The notes under the pieces are model-generated. The model worked only from the letters and a program-made list of their open reading frames with translations, had not been told where the DNA came from and made no database searches. 64,000 nucleotides of DNA, from positions 1,736,001 to 1,800,000 of the forward strand of contig NZ_CP025198.1 in NCBI RefSeq assembly GCF_003325455.1, in the 5' to 3' direction. The stretch comes from Acidipropionibacterium virtanenii (lineage in GTDB: Bacteria; Actinomycetota; Actinomycetes; Propionibacteriales; Propionibacteriaceae). Below, piece by piece: positions 43,849-56,633 of this stretch (position 1 is the stretch's first letter; every line of letters begins with the position of its first letter). The position numbers and the translations under genes are program-made.

Positions 43849-44652
43849 ATGAGCACCATGCGGGCCACCCCTCCTCGGGAGATCGGCTGGATCGATCTGG
43901 ACGGCGTCAACAACATGAGGGATCTGGTCGGGACTCCCACCGCCGACGGAGGGCGCATCGCCCCGCACCGGCTGATCCGCTCCGACAACCTGGACAGGCT
44001 GCCCCCGGCGTCCATCGAGACCCTCGTCAACCACCTGGAGGTCAGCGACATCATCGACCTCCGGACGAGCTTCGAGCTGACCCGCATCGGTTCGGGCCCG
44101 CTGCGGCAGGACCCGAGAGTACGCGTCACCACCGGCTCGCTGTACCCCGATGACGATCCCGCCTGCGCCGTGCCGCCGTGGCAGGCAGCACCGGATCCCA
44201 GCGCCGTCATCAGTCACGTCGAGGCCACCTCGCAGCACTACCTGGACTACCTGGAGGGCCGGCCCGACACCGTCCTGAAGGATCTGCGCGTCATCGCCGG
44301 GGCCCGCGGCGCCACCGTCGTCCACTGCGCCGCCGGCAAGGACCGCACCGGCACCATCATCGCCCTGGTCCTCTCGACGCTGGGCGCCGGGCGGGAGGAC
44401 ATCGTCGCCGACTACGCCGCCACCAGCCAGCGGCTGGGCCGCATCCTCGCCAGCCTCGGCCGGGCCGCCGCGGCCGGAGCCGCCACCCAGGGCGCCTACT
44501 CGGACGAGCAGCAGTCCACCCCGCCCGAGATCATGGAGCGCACTCTGGACCTCATCGACTCCCGCCTGGGTGGAGTGCCCCGCTACCTCCACGGCATCGG
44601 CTGGACCACCACCGACCAGGCCAGGCTGGAGGCCCACCTTCTCGATGAGTGA
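43849..44652 (+). CDS. Tyrosine-type protein phosphatase
   Basis: A 267-residue member of the bacterial PtpB-like tyrosine phosphatase group. The catalytic loop is Cys160-X5-Arg166 in [12 protein letters not shown]. The N-terminal half has [20 protein letters not shown] and IIDLRTSFE, typical of these enzymes, in which the Asp of VNNMRDLVG-type loops and the Arg of DLRT assist substrate binding. No membrane or signal segment is seen. Some relatives act on phosphoinositides, so the substrate cannot be fixed. The stop overlaps the rarA start by 8 bp, giving translational coupling. Confidence 0.88.
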   Translation: MSTMRATPPREIGWIDLDGVNNMRDLVGTPTADGGRIAPHRLIRSDNLDRLPPASIETLVNHLEVSDIIDLRTSFELTRIGSGPLRQDPRVRVTTGSLYPDDDPACAVPPWQAAPDPSAVISHVEATSQHYLDYLEGRPDTVLKDLRVIAGARGATVVHCAAGKDRTGTIIALVLSTLGAGREDIVADYAATSQRLGRILASLGRAAAAGAATQGAYSDEQQSTPPEIMERTLDLIDSRLGGVPRYLHGIGWTTTDQARLEAHLLDE

Positions 44653-46021
44653 GGATCTCTTCGGCAACCCGATCGGCACCCCCGAGCCGTCGCCGGCCGT
44701 CGGCTCCCTGGGCGACGCCGTCAACCCCTCGGCTCCGCTGGCGGTGCGGATGCGCCCCCGAAGCATCGACGAGATCGTCGGCCAGCAGCACCTGCTGGCG
44801 CCCGGCTCCCCGCTGCGCCGGCTGGCCGAGGGCCGGGCTGCCATGAGCGTCTTCCTGTGGGGCCCGCCAGGGGTTGGCAAGACCACCATCGCCAGCGTCA
44901 TCTCGCAGGCCTCAAACCGCCGCTTCGTGGAGATCTCCGCGGTCACCGCCGGCGTCAAGGACGTCCGCCGTGAACTGGACACCGCCCGCCGGGAACTGGC
45001 CACGGGCCGGCCCACCGTGCTCTTCGTCGACGAGGTGCACCGCTTCTCCAAGGCCCAGCAGGACGTCCTGCTGCCCGCCGTGGAGAATCGCATCGTCACG
45101 CTGGTGGCCGCCACCACCGAGAACCCGTCCTTCTCGGTGATCTCCCCGCTGCTCTCGCGCTCCCTGCTGCTGACGCTGAAACCCCTCACCGAGGCCGACG
45201 TCTCCACCCTGGTCGACCGCGCCCTGACCGATGAGCGCGGCCTGCGCACCCCCGAAGGCAGCCTGTACACCCTCGACGACGACGCCCGGGCCGACCTGCT
45301 GAGACTGTCCGGCGGGGACGCCCGGCGGGTGCTCACCTACCTCGAGGAGGCCGCTGCCGGGGCCACCTCCTCGGGCACCGGCACCATCACCACGGGGATC
45401 ATCGCCACCGCCGCCGACCGCGCCGCGGTGCGCTACGACAAGGGCGGGGACCAGCACTACGACGTCATCAGCGCCTTCATCAAGTCCATCCGGGGATCGG
45501 ACGCCGACGCCGCTCTGCACTGGCTGGCCCGGATGATCGAGGCCGGCGAGGACCCCCGCTTCATCGCCCGGCGTCTCATCATCTCGGCCTCCGAGGACAT
45601 CGGCATGGCCGCCCCGTCCGTGCTGCAGACCTGCGTGGCCGCCGCCCAGGCGGTCCAGCTCATCGGCATGCCGGAGGCGCGGATCAACCTGGCCCAGGCC
45701 ACCATCGCCGCCGCCACCGCACCGAAATCGAATGCGGTGATCACCGCCATCGACGCCGCCCTGGCCGATGTGCGCGCCGGCAGGGGCGGCGAGGTGCCGG
45801 CCCACCTGCGCGACGCCCACTACTCGGGGGCCGCGGACCTCGGCCACGGCGTCGAGTACAAGTACGCCCACGACTTCCCGCACGGCGTCGCCGCCCAGCA
45901 GTACCTGCCCGACGACCTGGCCGAGGCCCGCTACTACCGGCCCACCGATCACGGCAACGAGGCCGGCATCGGCGCCCGCTGGGAGCAGCTCAGGGCCCTG
46001 CTGGGGAGGCGGGACGGCTGA
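44645..46021 (+). CDS. rarA: Replication-associated recombination protein A (AAA+ ATPase)
   Basis: AAA+ clamp-loader-like ATPase (MgsA/WRNIP1 family) that acts at stalled replication forks. It has 458 residues. Walker A is [10 protein letters not shown] (about residue 72), Walker B is [16 protein letters not shown], and sensor 1 is AATTENPSF. The C-terminal part with [20 protein letters not shown] and [15 protein letters not shown] is typical of the family. The ATG at 44645 lies within the end of the phosphatase gene; upstream in-frame codons would overlap it further. Its last 32 bases overlap the end of the minus-strand membrane gene. Confidence 0.94.
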   Translation: MSEDLFGNPIGTPEPSPAVGSLGDAVNPSAPLAVRMRPRSIDEIVGQQHLLAPGSPLRRLAEGRAAMSVFLWGPPGVGKTTIASVISQASNRRFVEISAVTAGVKDVRRELDTARRELATGRPTVLFVDEVHRFSKAQQDVLLPAVENRIVTLVAATTENPSFSVISPLLSRSLLLTLKPLTEADVSTLVDRALTDERGLRTPEGSLYTLDDDARADLLRLSGGDARRVLTYLEEAAAGATSSGTGTITTGIIATAADRAAVRYDKGGDQHYDVISAFIKSIRGSDADAALHWLARMIEAGEDPRFIARRLIISASEDIGMAAPSVLQTCVAAAQAVQLIGMPEARINLAQATIAAATAPKSNAVITAIDAALADVRAGRGGEVPAHLRDAHYSGAADLGHGVEYKYAHDFPHGVAAQQYLPDDLAEARYYRPTDHGNEAGIGARWEQLRALLGRRDG

Positions 46022-47756
46022 GGCGCCTGCGCCGCTGACGGCGCATCGCGGCGATGGAGGCCTCCTCGACGGCGTCGGCGGGATCCATCGGATCCACCCT
46101 CCAGCGGCCCAGTGCCAGCAGTCCCATCGCCACGCCGATCTGCACCCCCTGGCCGACGACCGAGTCGACCACCGAGGCCCACATGTTGAGGTCGAGCACA
46201 CCGGCCATGGCATCGGGAAGGACGACGCTCTGCAGCACGAACACCGCTGCCAGCAGCGCCTGGCTCACGAAGAACAGGGCCCTGGCAGGGGCCGGGAACC
46301 GGGGGGAGTCGCGGTGGGTGTACTCGGCCTCGGTGAGCACCCGCCACACCAGGCCCGCCAGCAGCACCGCCACCGCCGAGCCCTGGGCGATCGCCTCGAG
46401 GGGCTGGGCCACCGATTCGCGCTGCGGGAAGATGAGGGCCTCGACCGCCACCATCGTCACGATCGCCCACCGGCCACGGTCGCGATCCGGGGAGAACTGG
46501 CCGGCCCGCGCCCAGATCGCCGCCTGGCACAGTGCCAGCACCACCAGCACGGCCCCGGTCAGCGAGCCTCGGAGCCCCGGCAGCGTCCCGACCCCCAGAT
46601 ACCTCAGCAGCTGCTGCGCCGCCGAATAGATGCAGGCGCAGAAGATGGGCGGGGCCAGCACCACCATCACCGCGCGGCGTCGCCGGATCGCCCTCAGCCA
46701 CATCACCGACAGGGCCACGGCGGTCACCAGAGTTCCGATGATGCCCATCGGCATGTGCGCCAGCGGGGCTCCTGGGATCACCGTGAGAGGGAGCACCAGC
46801 AGCCAGCTGCACATCAGGGCGCCGAACGCCATGCCCCGGGCCGACAGGTCGGCGGTCAGCGCGGTGGGGCGCGGCAGATCGACCGGGCGGCCGACCAGCC
46901 GCAGCCCCAGGGCGCACAGGCCGACGCTGGCCAGGGTGTGGGCCAGTGTGGCGACGACGGCCCAGCGGCCCGGACCCAGGAGCACCGCGACGGTCAGGGC
47001 TCCCAGGCAGGACAGTGCCGTCACCACCACCCAGGCGGCCGGCGACAGCAGCTCCCGCACGCTCAGTACCGTCCAGGTGGCGGTGTCCGTGGCCACCTGG
47101 GCGAAGGAGATCCCCGAGGCCGCCGCCAGCGGCACCGCGACGAACAGCAGGGCGACGTCGGTGATCATCATCGACAACTCGTTGACCGAGCGCGCGAACG
47201 GGAACCCCCAGGCGATCACCATGGCCGTGAGATGGCCCAGGCCGCCCACCGCCCCGGCCAGCCACAGCCGCCAGGGCTGCAGGCCCGGGCGCATCACGAT
47301 GAACACGGTGAGGACCGCCAAGGAGCCCCCCAGCGCGGCGATCCCGATCCAGCCCAGCAGGGAGATGATGGTGAGCCCACCGGTGCCCACCATGATGGCC
47401 AGCAGGATCATCTGCGGGATCATCGACGTCGCCGAGAGCAGCAGGCCCGCGATCCTCCAGCCCCGCGCCATCGACTGGGCGCACACGTTGAGCAGCCCCA
47501 GGCACACCGACAGCAGAAGGTCCACCAGACCCGAGGCCAGCTCCTTGTCGTGGCGCAGTCCCAGCAGCGAACTCGCCAGTGCCAGGAAGGCGACCAGCCA
47601 GAACAGCGCCATTCCCAGCCTCGACATGACCCTCACGCCGCGTGGCAGGCTCCGGGTGTGCAGACGTCCCTCGCGCACCTGGTCGGCGACGACCTCGCGG
47701 ACGATGCGGCGCACCACGAGCGCCACTGCGGTGGTGGTGGTCCGCATCCGTCCCAT
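45990..47756 (-). CDS. Large polytopic membrane protein, unknown function
   Basis: A 588-residue protein that I cannot assign to a family. After a basic N-terminal stretch of about 45 residues it has roughly fourteen hydrophobic segments spread to about residue 545, in groups separated by short Arg-rich loops (for example [14 protein letters not shown]). The C-terminus is basic and ends in [17 protein letters not shown]. No catalytic motif or nucleotide-binding site is seen. Its end overlaps that of rarA by 32 bp, tail to tail. The start ATG at 47756 follows a TAGTGT -10 element by 8 nt. It is divergent from the DUF948 gene. Confidence 0.7.
   Translation of the reverse strand: MGRMRTTTTAVALVVRRIVREVVADQVREGRLHTRSLPRGVRVMSRLGMALFWLVAFLALASSLLGLRHDKELASGLVDLLLSVCLGLLNVCAQSMARGWRIAGLLLSATSMIPQMILLAIMVGTGGLTIISLLGWIGIAALGGSLAVLTVFIVMRPGLQPWRLWLAGAVGGLGHLTAMVIAWGFPFARSVNELSMMITDVALLFVAVPLAAASGISFAQVATDTATWTVLSVRELLSPAAWVVVTALSCLGALTVAVLLGPGRWAVVATLAHTLASVGLCALGLRLVGRPVDLPRPTALTADLSARGMAFGALMCSWLLVLPLTVIPGAPLAHMPMGIIGTLVTAVALSVMWLRAIRRRRAVMVVLAPPIFCACIYSAAQQLLRYLGVGTLPGLRGSLTGAVLVVLALCQAAIWARAGQFSPDRDRGRWAIVTMVAVEALIFPQRESVAQPLEAIAQGSAVAVLLAGLVWRVLTEAEYTHRDSPRFPAPARALFFVSQALLAAVFVLQSVVLPDAMAGVLDLNMWASVVDSVVGQGVQIGVAMGLLALGRWRVDPMDPADAVEEASIAAMRRQRRRRLSRPASPAGP
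46028..46045. terminator. Hairpin after rarA
   Basis: A 7-bp perfect stem (46028-46034 with 46039-46045) with a CTGA loop begins 6 bp after the rarA stop, inside the tail of the convergent gene. It is a weak terminator candidate. Confidence 0.35.
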
Positions 47757-47764
47757 GCCAGGGC

Positions 47765-47770
47765 ACACTA
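47765..47770 (-). promoter_or_regulatory. -10 element of the large membrane protein gene
   Basis: TAGTGT on the minus strand ends 8 nt before the ATG at 47756. It lies back to back with the DUF948 promoter 28 bp away. Confidence 0.4.
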
Positions 47771-47797
47771 GCCGACATCCGCGCCGGGCCGCGCCAC

Positions 47798-47803
47798 TAG
47801 AGT
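47798..47803 (+). promoter_or_regulatory. -10 element of the DUF948 gene
   Basis: TAGAGT 31 nt before the ATG at 47835; the leader contains a cggagaga ribosome site, so this message is not leaderless. Confidence 0.45.
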
Positions 47804-47834
47804 GAGGCGCGACACCCCGACCTACGGAGAGAAC

Positions 47835-48239
47835 ATGACCCTTGGTCAGATCGCCGGGCTCATCGCAGCCCTGGCAGTCGTCGCCCTGGTGGCGCTGTGC
47901 GCGGTACCGCTCATCAAGTTCGGCGGCGTGCTCGATCAGCTGCGCACCGCGGTGAAGGATCTCGACGACTCCACCGTCCCGATCCTCGAGGAGCTCAAGG
48001 GCACCGTCACCGCCACCAACGAGGAGATCAGCAGGATCGGCCTGGTCACCTCCGACGTCCACACCGTCTCCGAGCACGTCACCGAGGTGTCGGGGCGGGC
48101 CAACGAGCTGTCGAAGGTCTTCACCGAGACCGTCGGGACGCCGATGGTGAAGGTGGCCGGATTCGCCCACGGCGTGCGCAAGGCCACCGCAGCCGGCCGC
48201 GCGGGCAAGCTGCGCAAGAGCGTCAGGAATTCGCGATGA
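47835..48239 (+). CDS. DUF948-family single-span protein
   Basis: A 134-residue protein with one N-terminal membrane helix (IAGLIAALAVVALVALCAV) followed by a long amphipathic, coiled-coil-like helical region (LDQLRTAVKDLDDSTVPILEEL, quoted in part) and a basic C-terminus. This layout is that of DUF948 proteins, found upstream of alaS in many actinobacteria and firmicutes; the role is not settled. The ATG at 47835 has a ggagag ribosome site. The stop overlaps the next gene's start by 4 bp (ATGA), so the two are coupled. Confidence 0.82.
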   Translation: MTLGQIAGLIAALAVVALVALCAVPLIKFGGVLDQLRTAVKDLDDSTVPILEELKGTVTATNEEISRIGLVTSDVHTVSEHVTEVSGRANELSKVFTETVGTPMVKVAGFAHGVRKATAAGRAGKLRKSVRNSR

Positions 48240-48511
48240 GCGGGCGCGGCTGGGTGATCGGTGCGCTGGCCGCCGCCGGAGCGGCGACGGCCACCGTCCT
48301 GGTGGTGCGGTCGGCGCGGCGTGGGGAACTCACCGGCCCCCGGCTGCCCGCAGTCCGCAACAGCGGCCTGGACGTCCGCGCGGCTGCCGGGCGCGCCGCG
48401 GAGCGGGTCGCCGATCTGGTCGGCCAGGCCGGAGCCTTCATCTCGGTGGCATCCCAGGAATCCGCCGCCAAGGAGGCTGAGCTCCGTGCCCGGCTCGGGC
48501 TCGACGACTAG
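48236..48511 (+). CDS. Small single-span membrane protein, unknown
   Basis: A 91-residue protein with a membrane helix near the N-terminus (WVIGALAAAGAATATVLVV) and a charged, helical tail rich in Ala, Arg and Glu. The ATG at 48236 overlaps the DUF948 stop, with an agga ribosome site just before it. The same pair of small genes before alaS is seen in other actinobacteria, where this one is usually left as hypothetical. No catalytic residue stands out. Confidence 0.65.
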   Translation: MSGRGWVIGALAAAGAATATVLVVRSARRGELTGPRLPAVRNSGLDVRAAAGRAAERVADLVGQAGAFISVASQESAAKEAELRARLGLDD

Positions 48512-48589
48512 AGCGAGAGGCCAACCCCTTCGAACCCAGGCGGCGGCACTGCCGGTGGTGCGGCCCTCACCGCCGGCCACGGGGCGCGG

Positions 48590-48595
48590 TAGGGT
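48590..48595 (+). promoter_or_regulatory. -10 element of alaS
   Basis: TAGGGT in the 148-bp gap before alaS. It would give a leader of about 58 nt that ends with an aagga ribosome site at about 48650. I see no T-box or other riboswitch in the leader. Confidence 0.4.
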
Positions 48596-48659
48596 TGTCG
48601 ATCGGTCCCACCGCATCGCGCGGAGAGCACCTGCAAGGGCACTACCTACAAGGACGGGC

Positions 48660-51341
<2,682 letters not shown>

Positions 51342-51356
51342 GTCGGCGGCCGGTTC

Positions 51357-51803
51357 ATGGAGCTGATCGGCACACGGATCGCCATCGACTGGGGCAAGGC
51401 GAGGATCGGGGTGGCCGCCTGCGACCCTCGCGGGATCCTCGCCTACCCGGTGGAGACGGTGGCCACCAGGGACAGGCCCATCTCCAGGCTGTGCGAGATC
51501 GTCGCGGAGTACGAGCCGGTGGAGATCGTCATGGGCCTGCCGGTGGCCCTGGACGGCACCGAGAGGATCGCCGCGCGCGACGTGCGCCGGGCCGGGGACA
51601 GACTCGCCGAGGCGGTGGCGCCGATCCCGGTCCGCTACGTGGATGAGAGAATGACCACCAGGACCGCGGCGCGTGCCCTGCACGAGGCCGGGCGCGATGC
51701 ACGCCACCAGCGCTCGGTGATCGACCAGGCCGCCGCCGTGGCCATCCTGGAACACGTGTTGGAGCAAGCCCGCACCTCGGGCGCGGAAGGAGACCGCCGG
51801 TGA
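51357..51803 (+). CDS. ruvX: RuvX/YqgF-family Holliday junction resolvase-like nuclease
   Basis: A 148-residue RNase H-fold protein of the YqgF family, proposed as a resolvase and as a nuclease in 16S rRNA maturation. The first metal aspartate is in IAIDWGKARIGVA, followed by the YPVETV strand, VMGLPVALDG, and the last acidic site in VRYVDERMTT. The stop overlaps the mltG start by 4 bp (GTGA). alaS-ruvX-mltG-aroE is the usual actinobacterial order. Confidence 0.92.
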   Translation: MELIGTRIAIDWGKARIGVAACDPRGILAYPVETVATRDRPISRLCEIVAEYEPVEIVMGLPVALDGTERIAARDVRRAGDRLAEAVAPIPVRYVDERMTTRTAARALHEAGRDARHQRSVIDQAAAVAILEHVLEQARTSGAEGDRR

Positions 51804-52909
51804 GCGGATCGTTCAACGAGGAGCCGGACCCGCGCAAGGAGTTCTGGTACAGGTTCAGGTCGGCCTTCGCGGTCATCCTGTCCCTGACCGTGCTGGTCGG
51901 AGGGGGTTGGTTCGTCATCGACAAGGCCCATGGCGCCTACATCTCCTACCGGACCGCCGACGACTACCTCGGCGACGGGGAGAAGGCCGTCATGGTGCGG
52001 GTGCCCGACGGCGCATCGGTCACCGAGGTGGGCGACATCCTCCTGGACAACGACGTCGTCAAGTCGATGAAGGCGTTCAAGAAGGCCGTCCGCGAGGCCA
52101 GCACGAATCCCACGATCCAGGCCGGCCAGTACAAGCTCAAGACCCACATGGCCGCCGCCAACGCGCTGGCGATCCTGGCGAATCCCAACAACATCCAGCA
52201 CACCCGGGTCACCCTCACCGAGGGCCTGACGGTGGCCGAGCAGACCACCGTGCTCGCCAAGGGCACCAAGCTGCCGGCGGCCCAGTTCACCAAGGCTCGT
52301 GCCGACGTCAAGCAGCTCGGGCTGCCCAGCTGGGCCAACGGGAATCCCGAGGGATTCATGTTCCCCGACACCTACGAGGTGGCCGACGAGCCGACCGCCC
52401 TGGGGATCCTGCAGCAGCAGACCAAGCAGTTCGTCACGGTGAGCAACTCGATCAACTTCACCGGTCAGGCCGGCACCATCAAGCGCACCCCCTACCAGGC
52501 TCTTGTGGTCGCCTCCATCCTGGAGAAGGAGGGGAACAACGCCAAGGACAAGAAGATGATCGCCGGGATCATCTACAACCGGCTCGCCAAGGGCATGAAG
52601 CTGGAGTCCGACGCCACCGTCCTCTACGCCAACAACGCGACCAGCAAGCTCACCACGACCGACGAGCAGAGGCGCAAGCAGTCCCCCTACAACACCTATG
52701 TGACGGCCGGGCTGCCGCCCACCCCGATCAACAATCCGGGTGCCGAGTCGATGGAGGCCTCGGTGTCTCCCACCAAGTCCGACAACCTGTACTGGGTGGT
52801 GACGGACCCCGAGAAGGGCACCACGGCCTTCGCCAAGACACTGGCCGAGCACAACAAGAATGTCAAGAAGTTCCAGACCTGGTGCCAGGCCCACAAGGGG
52901 AAGTGCTGA
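51800..52909 (+). CDS. mltG: Endolytic transglycosylase MltG
   Basis: Membrane-bound lytic transglycosylase that cuts growing glycan strands and helps set their length. It has 369 residues. One membrane helix lies at about 22-40 (FAVILSLTVLVGGGWFVI), then a LysM-like region and the YceG catalytic domain. Glu242 in VASILEKEGNN matches the catalytic Glu218 of E. coli MltG. VLYANNATS and TPINNPG are also conserved. The GTG overlaps the ruvX stop. aroE starts 3 bp after its own stop. Confidence 0.94.
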   Translation: MSGSFNEEPDPRKEFWYRFRSAFAVILSLTVLVGGGWFVIDKAHGAYISYRTADDYLGDGEKAVMVRVPDGASVTEVGDILLDNDVVKSMKAFKKAVREASTNPTIQAGQYKLKTHMAAANALAILANPNNIQHTRVTLTEGLTVAEQTTVLAKGTKLPAAQFTKARADVKQLGLPSWANGNPEGFMFPDTYEVADEPTALGILQQQTKQFVTVSNSINFTGQAGTIKRTPYQALVVASILEKEGNNAKDKKMIAGIIYNRLAKGMKLESDATVLYANNATSKLTTTDEQRRKQSPYNTYVTAGLPPTPINNPGAESMEASVSPTKSDNLYWVVTDPEKGTTAFAKTLAEHNKNVKKFQTWCQAHKGKC

Positions 52910-52911
52910 GC

Positions 52912-53742
52912 GTGCCCGGTTACTGGCGCTGCGCGGTGGTGGGTCACCCGGTGGCCCACTCGCTGTCGCCGGCGATCCACCGCGCCGCCTACCGCAGCCT
53001 CGGGCTTGACTGGAGCTACGAGGCCGTCGACGTGGAGCCGGGAGACCTGGCCGCCTTCGTCGACGGGCTCGACGAAGCCTGGCGCGGACTGTCGGTGACG
53101 GCCCCCCACAAGATCGACCTGGTGGCCCTGGGCGAACCCGATGAGATGGTCGGTCGGCTCGGCGTCGCCAACACCTGGGTGCGCACCGATGGCGCGCCGG
53201 TGGTGGCCAACACCGACGTCACCGGATTCGTGCTGGCCTGCCGCACCCGCGACCTGGCGGCGCCCGGTTCGGTCGCCGTACTGGGTGCCGGGGCCACCGC
53301 GCGATCGGTGATCGCCGGGGCCGCGCAGCTGGGAGCCCGCGACCTCACCGTCGTCTCCCGATCTCTGGAGCGCTCCTCGCAGGCTCTGATGCTGGCGGCC
53401 GATCTCGGCCTGGAGGCTCAGTGGGTGCCGCTGGCCGACGCCGTGCCGGGCTGCCTGTCGGGCTCCGATCTGCTGGTCTCCACGGTTCCGGCCGACAGCC
53501 TGAGGACGCTCGCCGAGGGTCTGGTGGCCGGTGTCGGGGCCGTCTTCGACGTCGTCTACGATCCGTGGCCCACCCCACTGGCCGCCGCCGCGGCAGCTGC
53601 CGGGATCCCGGTGCTGGACGGGCTGGACCTGCTGGCCGGCCAGGCCGTCGACCAGGTGCGGCTGATGACGGGTCGGCAGGTGCCGCTGGAGCTGCTGAGG
53701 TCTGCTGCGCAAGACGGCCTCAACGCCCGCCTGAGATTCTGA
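52912..53742 (+). CDS. aroE: Shikimate dehydrogenase
   Basis: NADPH-dependent enzyme reducing 3-dehydroshikimate to shikimate. It has 276 residues from the GTG at 52912. The substrate side shows VVGHPVAHSLSPAIHRAAY and SVTAPHKID, with the catalytic Lys in the latter; NTDVTGF follows. The NADP fold has VLGAGATARSVI. A second GTG at 52903 would overlap mltG, but the aagggg ribosome site is too close to it. No ribosome site is closer to 52912, so coupling to mltG is likely. Confidence 0.92.
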   Translation: MPGYWRCAVVGHPVAHSLSPAIHRAAYRSLGLDWSYEAVDVEPGDLAAFVDGLDEAWRGLSVTAPHKIDLVALGEPDEMVGRLGVANTWVRTDGAPVVANTDVTGFVLACRTRDLAAPGSVAVLGAGATARSVIAGAAQLGARDLTVVSRSLERSSQALMLAADLGLEAQWVPLADAVPGCLSGSDLLVSTVPADSLRTLAEGLVAGVGAVFDVVYDPWPTPLAAAAAAAGIPVLDGLDLLAGQAVDQVRLMTGRQVPLELLRSAAQDGLNARLRF

Positions 53743-53754
53743 GAGGGTAGAGCC

Positions 53755-54957
53755 ATGCTGCGTTACATGACGGCGGGGGAGTCCCACGGCCAGGCTCTGG
53801 TCGCCACCATGGAGGGCATCCCCGGCCACGTCCGGGTCGGTGCCGCCGAGATCTCCGAGGAACTGAGACGCCGTCGCCTCGGGGTCGGGCGCGGTGCCCG
53901 GATGTCCTTCGAGGCCGACGAGCTCGACCTGCTGTGCGGGTTCCGGCACGGGGAGACGCTGGGTTCGCCGATCGCGATCCGGATCGGCAACAGCGAGTGG
54001 CCGAAATGGCGCGAGGTGATGAGTCCGGATCCCGTCGACCCCGCCGACCTGGAGGGCCGGGCGCGGGCCGCCGCCCTCACCAGACCGCGTCCCGGTCATG
54101 CCGACCTGGCCGGCATGCAGAAGTACGACTTCGACGAGGCCCGCCCGCTCCTGGAGCGCGCCTCGGCCCGCGAGACCGCCTCGCGGGTGGCGCTGGGCGC
54201 CGTCGCCAAGGCCTTCCTGCGCCAGGGCCTCGGCATCGAGATCCTCTCCCATGTGGTCCGGCTGGGCCCGGTCGCCGCACCCGAGGGGCTGCGCCCCCGC
54301 CCCGGCGACCTGGCCCGCATCGACGCCGACCCGGTGCGCTGCGCCGATCCCGGGACCTCCGCCAGGATGATCGAGGAGGTGGAGGCCTGCCGGCGCGACG
54401 GGGACACCATGGGCGGCGTCGTCGAGGTGCTGGCCGAGGGCCTGCCGCCGGGCCTGGGCTCCCACTCCCAGGGGGACCGGCGACTGGACGCCCGGCTGGC
54501 CGGGGCCCTGATGGGCATCCAGGCCATCAAGGGGGTGGAGATCGGAGACGGCTTCGCCCTGGCCGGGCGCCGCGGATCGGCCGCCCACGACGAGATCGTG
54601 CCCACCGGGCAGGGCGTGCACCGGATCACCGACCACGCCGGTGGCACCGAGGGAGGCATGAGCACCGGGGAGACTCTGCGGGTGCGCGCCGCGATGAAGC
54701 CCATCGCCACCGTGCCCAGGGCGCTGCGCACCATCGACACCCTCACCGGGGAGGCCGCCAGGGCCCACCACCAGCGCTCCGACATCACCGCGGTACCCGC
54801 GGCCGGCGTGGTGGCCGAGGCCATGGTCGCCCTGGTGCTGGCCGAGTGCGCCCTCGAGAAGTTCGGCGGGGACTCGCTCGACGAGACCCGCCGTAACCGC
54901 GACGCCTACCTGGCGCGGATCGACGAGCGGCACCTGGGGATCGCGCCCCATGAGTGA
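53755..54957 (+). CDS. aroC: Chorismate synthase
   Basis: FMN-dependent enzyme eliminating phosphate from EPSP to give chorismate. It has 400 residues. The three family patterns are visible: [17 protein letters not shown] near the start, RPGHADLAG, and in the C-terminal half RGSAAHDEI and [11 protein letters not shown]. It is 12 bp after aroE and overlaps aroK by 8 bp. No aroA or aroQ follows in this cluster. Confidence 0.96.
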   Translation: MLRYMTAGESHGQALVATMEGIPGHVRVGAAEISEELRRRRLGVGRGARMSFEADELDLLCGFRHGETLGSPIAIRIGNSEWPKWREVMSPDPVDPADLEGRARAAALTRPRPGHADLAGMQKYDFDEARPLLERASARETASRVALGAVAKAFLRQGLGIEILSHVVRLGPVAAPEGLRPRPGDLARIDADPVRCADPGTSARMIEEVEACRRDGDTMGGVVEVLAEGLPPGLGSHSQGDRRLDARLAGALMGIQAIKGVEIGDGFALAGRRGSAAHDEIVPTGQGVHRITDHAGGTEGGMSTGETLRVRAAMKPIATVPRALRTIDTLTGEAARAHHQRSDITAVPAAGVVAEAMVALVLAECALEKFGGDSLDETRRNRDAYLARIDERHLGIAPHE

Positions 54958-55522
54958 GACCGAGTTGAGCGATGCCGTGACGAGTGGGACCGGCGCGCCG
55001 TCCGTCGTCGCCGTCATCGGTGCCCCGGGATCGGGCAAGTCGACCGTCGGGCCGTTGCTGGCCGCCCGGCTCGGTCGCCGCTTCGTCGACGTCGACACCG
55101 TCATCGAGGAGGCCGAGGGGCGCCCGATCTCCGACATCTTCGTCACCGACGGGGAGCCCTGCTTCCGCGAACTCGAGACCCGGCACACCCTGGCAGAACT
55201 GGCGGCCGGCGGGGTGGTCTCGCTGGGGGGCGGGGCGCCCGCGACACCGGTTGTCGGCGAGGCCCTCACCCGGGTGTGCGTCGTCTGGCTGGAGGTCAGC
55301 GCCCGTACCGCATCGGGGCGGGTGGGGCTCAACGACGCCACCCGGCCGCTTCTGATGGGCAATGTGCATTCCCGGATGGTCCGGCTGATGGCCGAACGCC
55401 GCCCTGTCTACGCCGCTCCCGCCGACATCCATATCGTCACCGACCGGCTGCGCCCGGATCAGATCGTCGAGGAGATCTGCACCCGGCTCGCAGAACTGTC
55501 CGGTCCCTCGCCCGCCGTCTGA
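54950..55522 (+). CDS. aroK: Shikimate kinase
   Basis: Phosphorylates shikimate with ATP. It has 190 residues. Walker A is [12 protein letters not shown] (about residue 25), and the shikimate-binding Asp and Arg lie in [10 protein letters not shown] and GEPCFRELE. The lid region and [10 protein letters not shown] follow. The Ala/Pro/Gly-rich first 18 residues are an extension compared with the E. coli enzyme. It overlaps aroC by 8 bp, and aroB starts 13 bp after its stop. Confidence 0.94.
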   Translation: MSETELSDAVTSGTGAPSVVAVIGAPGSGKSTVGPLLAARLGRRFVDVDTVIEEAEGRPISDIFVTDGEPCFRELETRHTLAELAAGGVVSLGGGAPATPVVGEALTRVCVVWLEVSARTASGRVGLNDATRPLLMGNVHSRMVRLMAERRPVYAAPADIHIVTDRLRPDQIVEEICTRLAELSGPSPAV

Positions 55523-55535
55523 GAGAGGAACGTCC

Positions 55536-56621
55536 ATGAGCGTCGTCGAGGTCAACGGCCCGGCACCTTACGAGGTCCGCATCGGATCGGGGGTGATGGC
55601 CGGTCTCGAGCAGCTCGCCGTGGGCAGCAGGGTCGCGCTCATCCACCCGGCCTCCGTCAGCCATCTCGCCGCCAGGGTCACCGAGCTGGTCGGCGAGGTC
55701 GTCGACATCGAGGTGCCCGACGCCGAGGCCGCCAAGACCCCGGAAGTGCTGGCCGGATGCTGGGACCGGCTGGCCGAGGCCGGGCTCGGCCGCGGCGACG
55801 TCGTGGTCGGCCTGGGCGGGGGAGCGACCACCGATCTGACGGGGTTCGTGGCCGCGACCTGGATGCGGGGGGTGCGGCTCATCCAGGTGCCCACCACCGT
55901 GCTGGGAATGGCCGACGCCGCCGTCGGCGGCAAGACCGGTATCAACATCGACGCCGGCAAGAACCTCGTCGGCGCCTTCCATGAGCCCGCCGCGGTGCTG
56001 TGCGACACCGATTCTCTCGACGGCCTGCCGGTCCGGGAGGTGCGCTCCGGGATGGCTGAGATCGTCAAGTGCGGGTTCATCAACGACCCGGTCATCCTCA
56101 ACGTCATCGAGAAGGATCCTGTCCGGGCGCTCGACACGGCCTCCGACGAGTTCTTCGACGTCCTCACCCGTGCGGTGCGGGTCAAGGCCTCGGTGGTCTC
56201 CGCAGACCCCACCGAGTCGACCTCGAGGGGCTCGGAGGTGGGCCGGGAGCGGCTCAACTACGGCCACACCCTGGCCCATGCCATCGAGGCGCACCAGCAC
56301 TTCACCTGGCGTCACGGCGAGGCCGACGCGGTGGGGATGGTCTTCGCCGCCGAGCTGTCGGCCCGTGAGATCGGGCGGTCCGGCGACACGGTGCAGCGGA
56401 CCCGCTCGGTGATGGCGGCGCTGGGCCTGCCCACCACCTTCGACGCGACACCGTGGCCCGAGCTGCGCGCCACCATGAATCTCGACAAGAAGGTCCGTCG
56501 TGGGGTGCTGCGCTTCGTGGGCCTGAGGGCCCCCGGCCACGTCCAGATGATCGAGGGACCCGACGAGGACGTGCTGCAGGAGTGCTTCGCGACCCTGCGA
56601 CCGGCGCGCCAGAACTCCTGA
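55536..56621 (+). CDS. aroB: 3-dehydroquinate synthase
   Basis: NAD- and metal-dependent second enzyme of the shikimate pathway, making 3-dehydroquinate from DAHP. It has 361 residues. NAD-binding GLGGGATTDLTGFVA and the substrate region TTVLGMADAAVGGKTGIN lead to the metal ligands in GMAEIVKCGF, NYGHTLAHAIE and WRHGEADAVGM. The ATG has an agaggaac ribosome site. A pentapeptide gene on the other strand ends 12 bp after its stop. Confidence 0.96.
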   Translation: MSVVEVNGPAPYEVRIGSGVMAGLEQLAVGSRVALIHPASVSHLAARVTELVGEVVDIEVPDAEAAKTPEVLAGCWDRLAEAGLGRGDVVVGLGGGATTDLTGFVAATWMRGVRLIQVPTTVLGMADAAVGGKTGINIDAGKNLVGAFHEPAAVLCDTDSLDGLPVREVRSGMAEIVKCGFINDPVILNVIEKDPVRALDTASDEFFDVLTRAVRVKASVVSADPTESTSRGSEVGRERLNYGHTLAHAIEAHQHFTWRHGEADAVGMVFAAELSAREIGRSGDTVQRTRSVMAALGLPTTFDATPWPELRATMNLDKKVRRGVLRFVGLRAPGHVQMIEGPDEDVLQECFATLRPARQNS

Positions 56622-56633
56622 CCGTAGGCCGCC

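Noticed and set aside
45768-47771. Plus-strand open frame of 667 codons opposite the large membrane protein
   Set aside because: Extremely rich in His, Gln, Arg and Pro with no motif; the minus-strand frame gives clean membrane helices and a proper promoter.
48512-48659. T-box leader before alaS
   Set aside because: No T-box sequence, specifier loop or terminator/antiterminator pair can be seen in the 148-bp gap.
52696-55362. Minus-strand frame of 888 codons across mltG-aroE-aroC-aroK
   Set aside because: It spans four recognised genes; a shadow frame.
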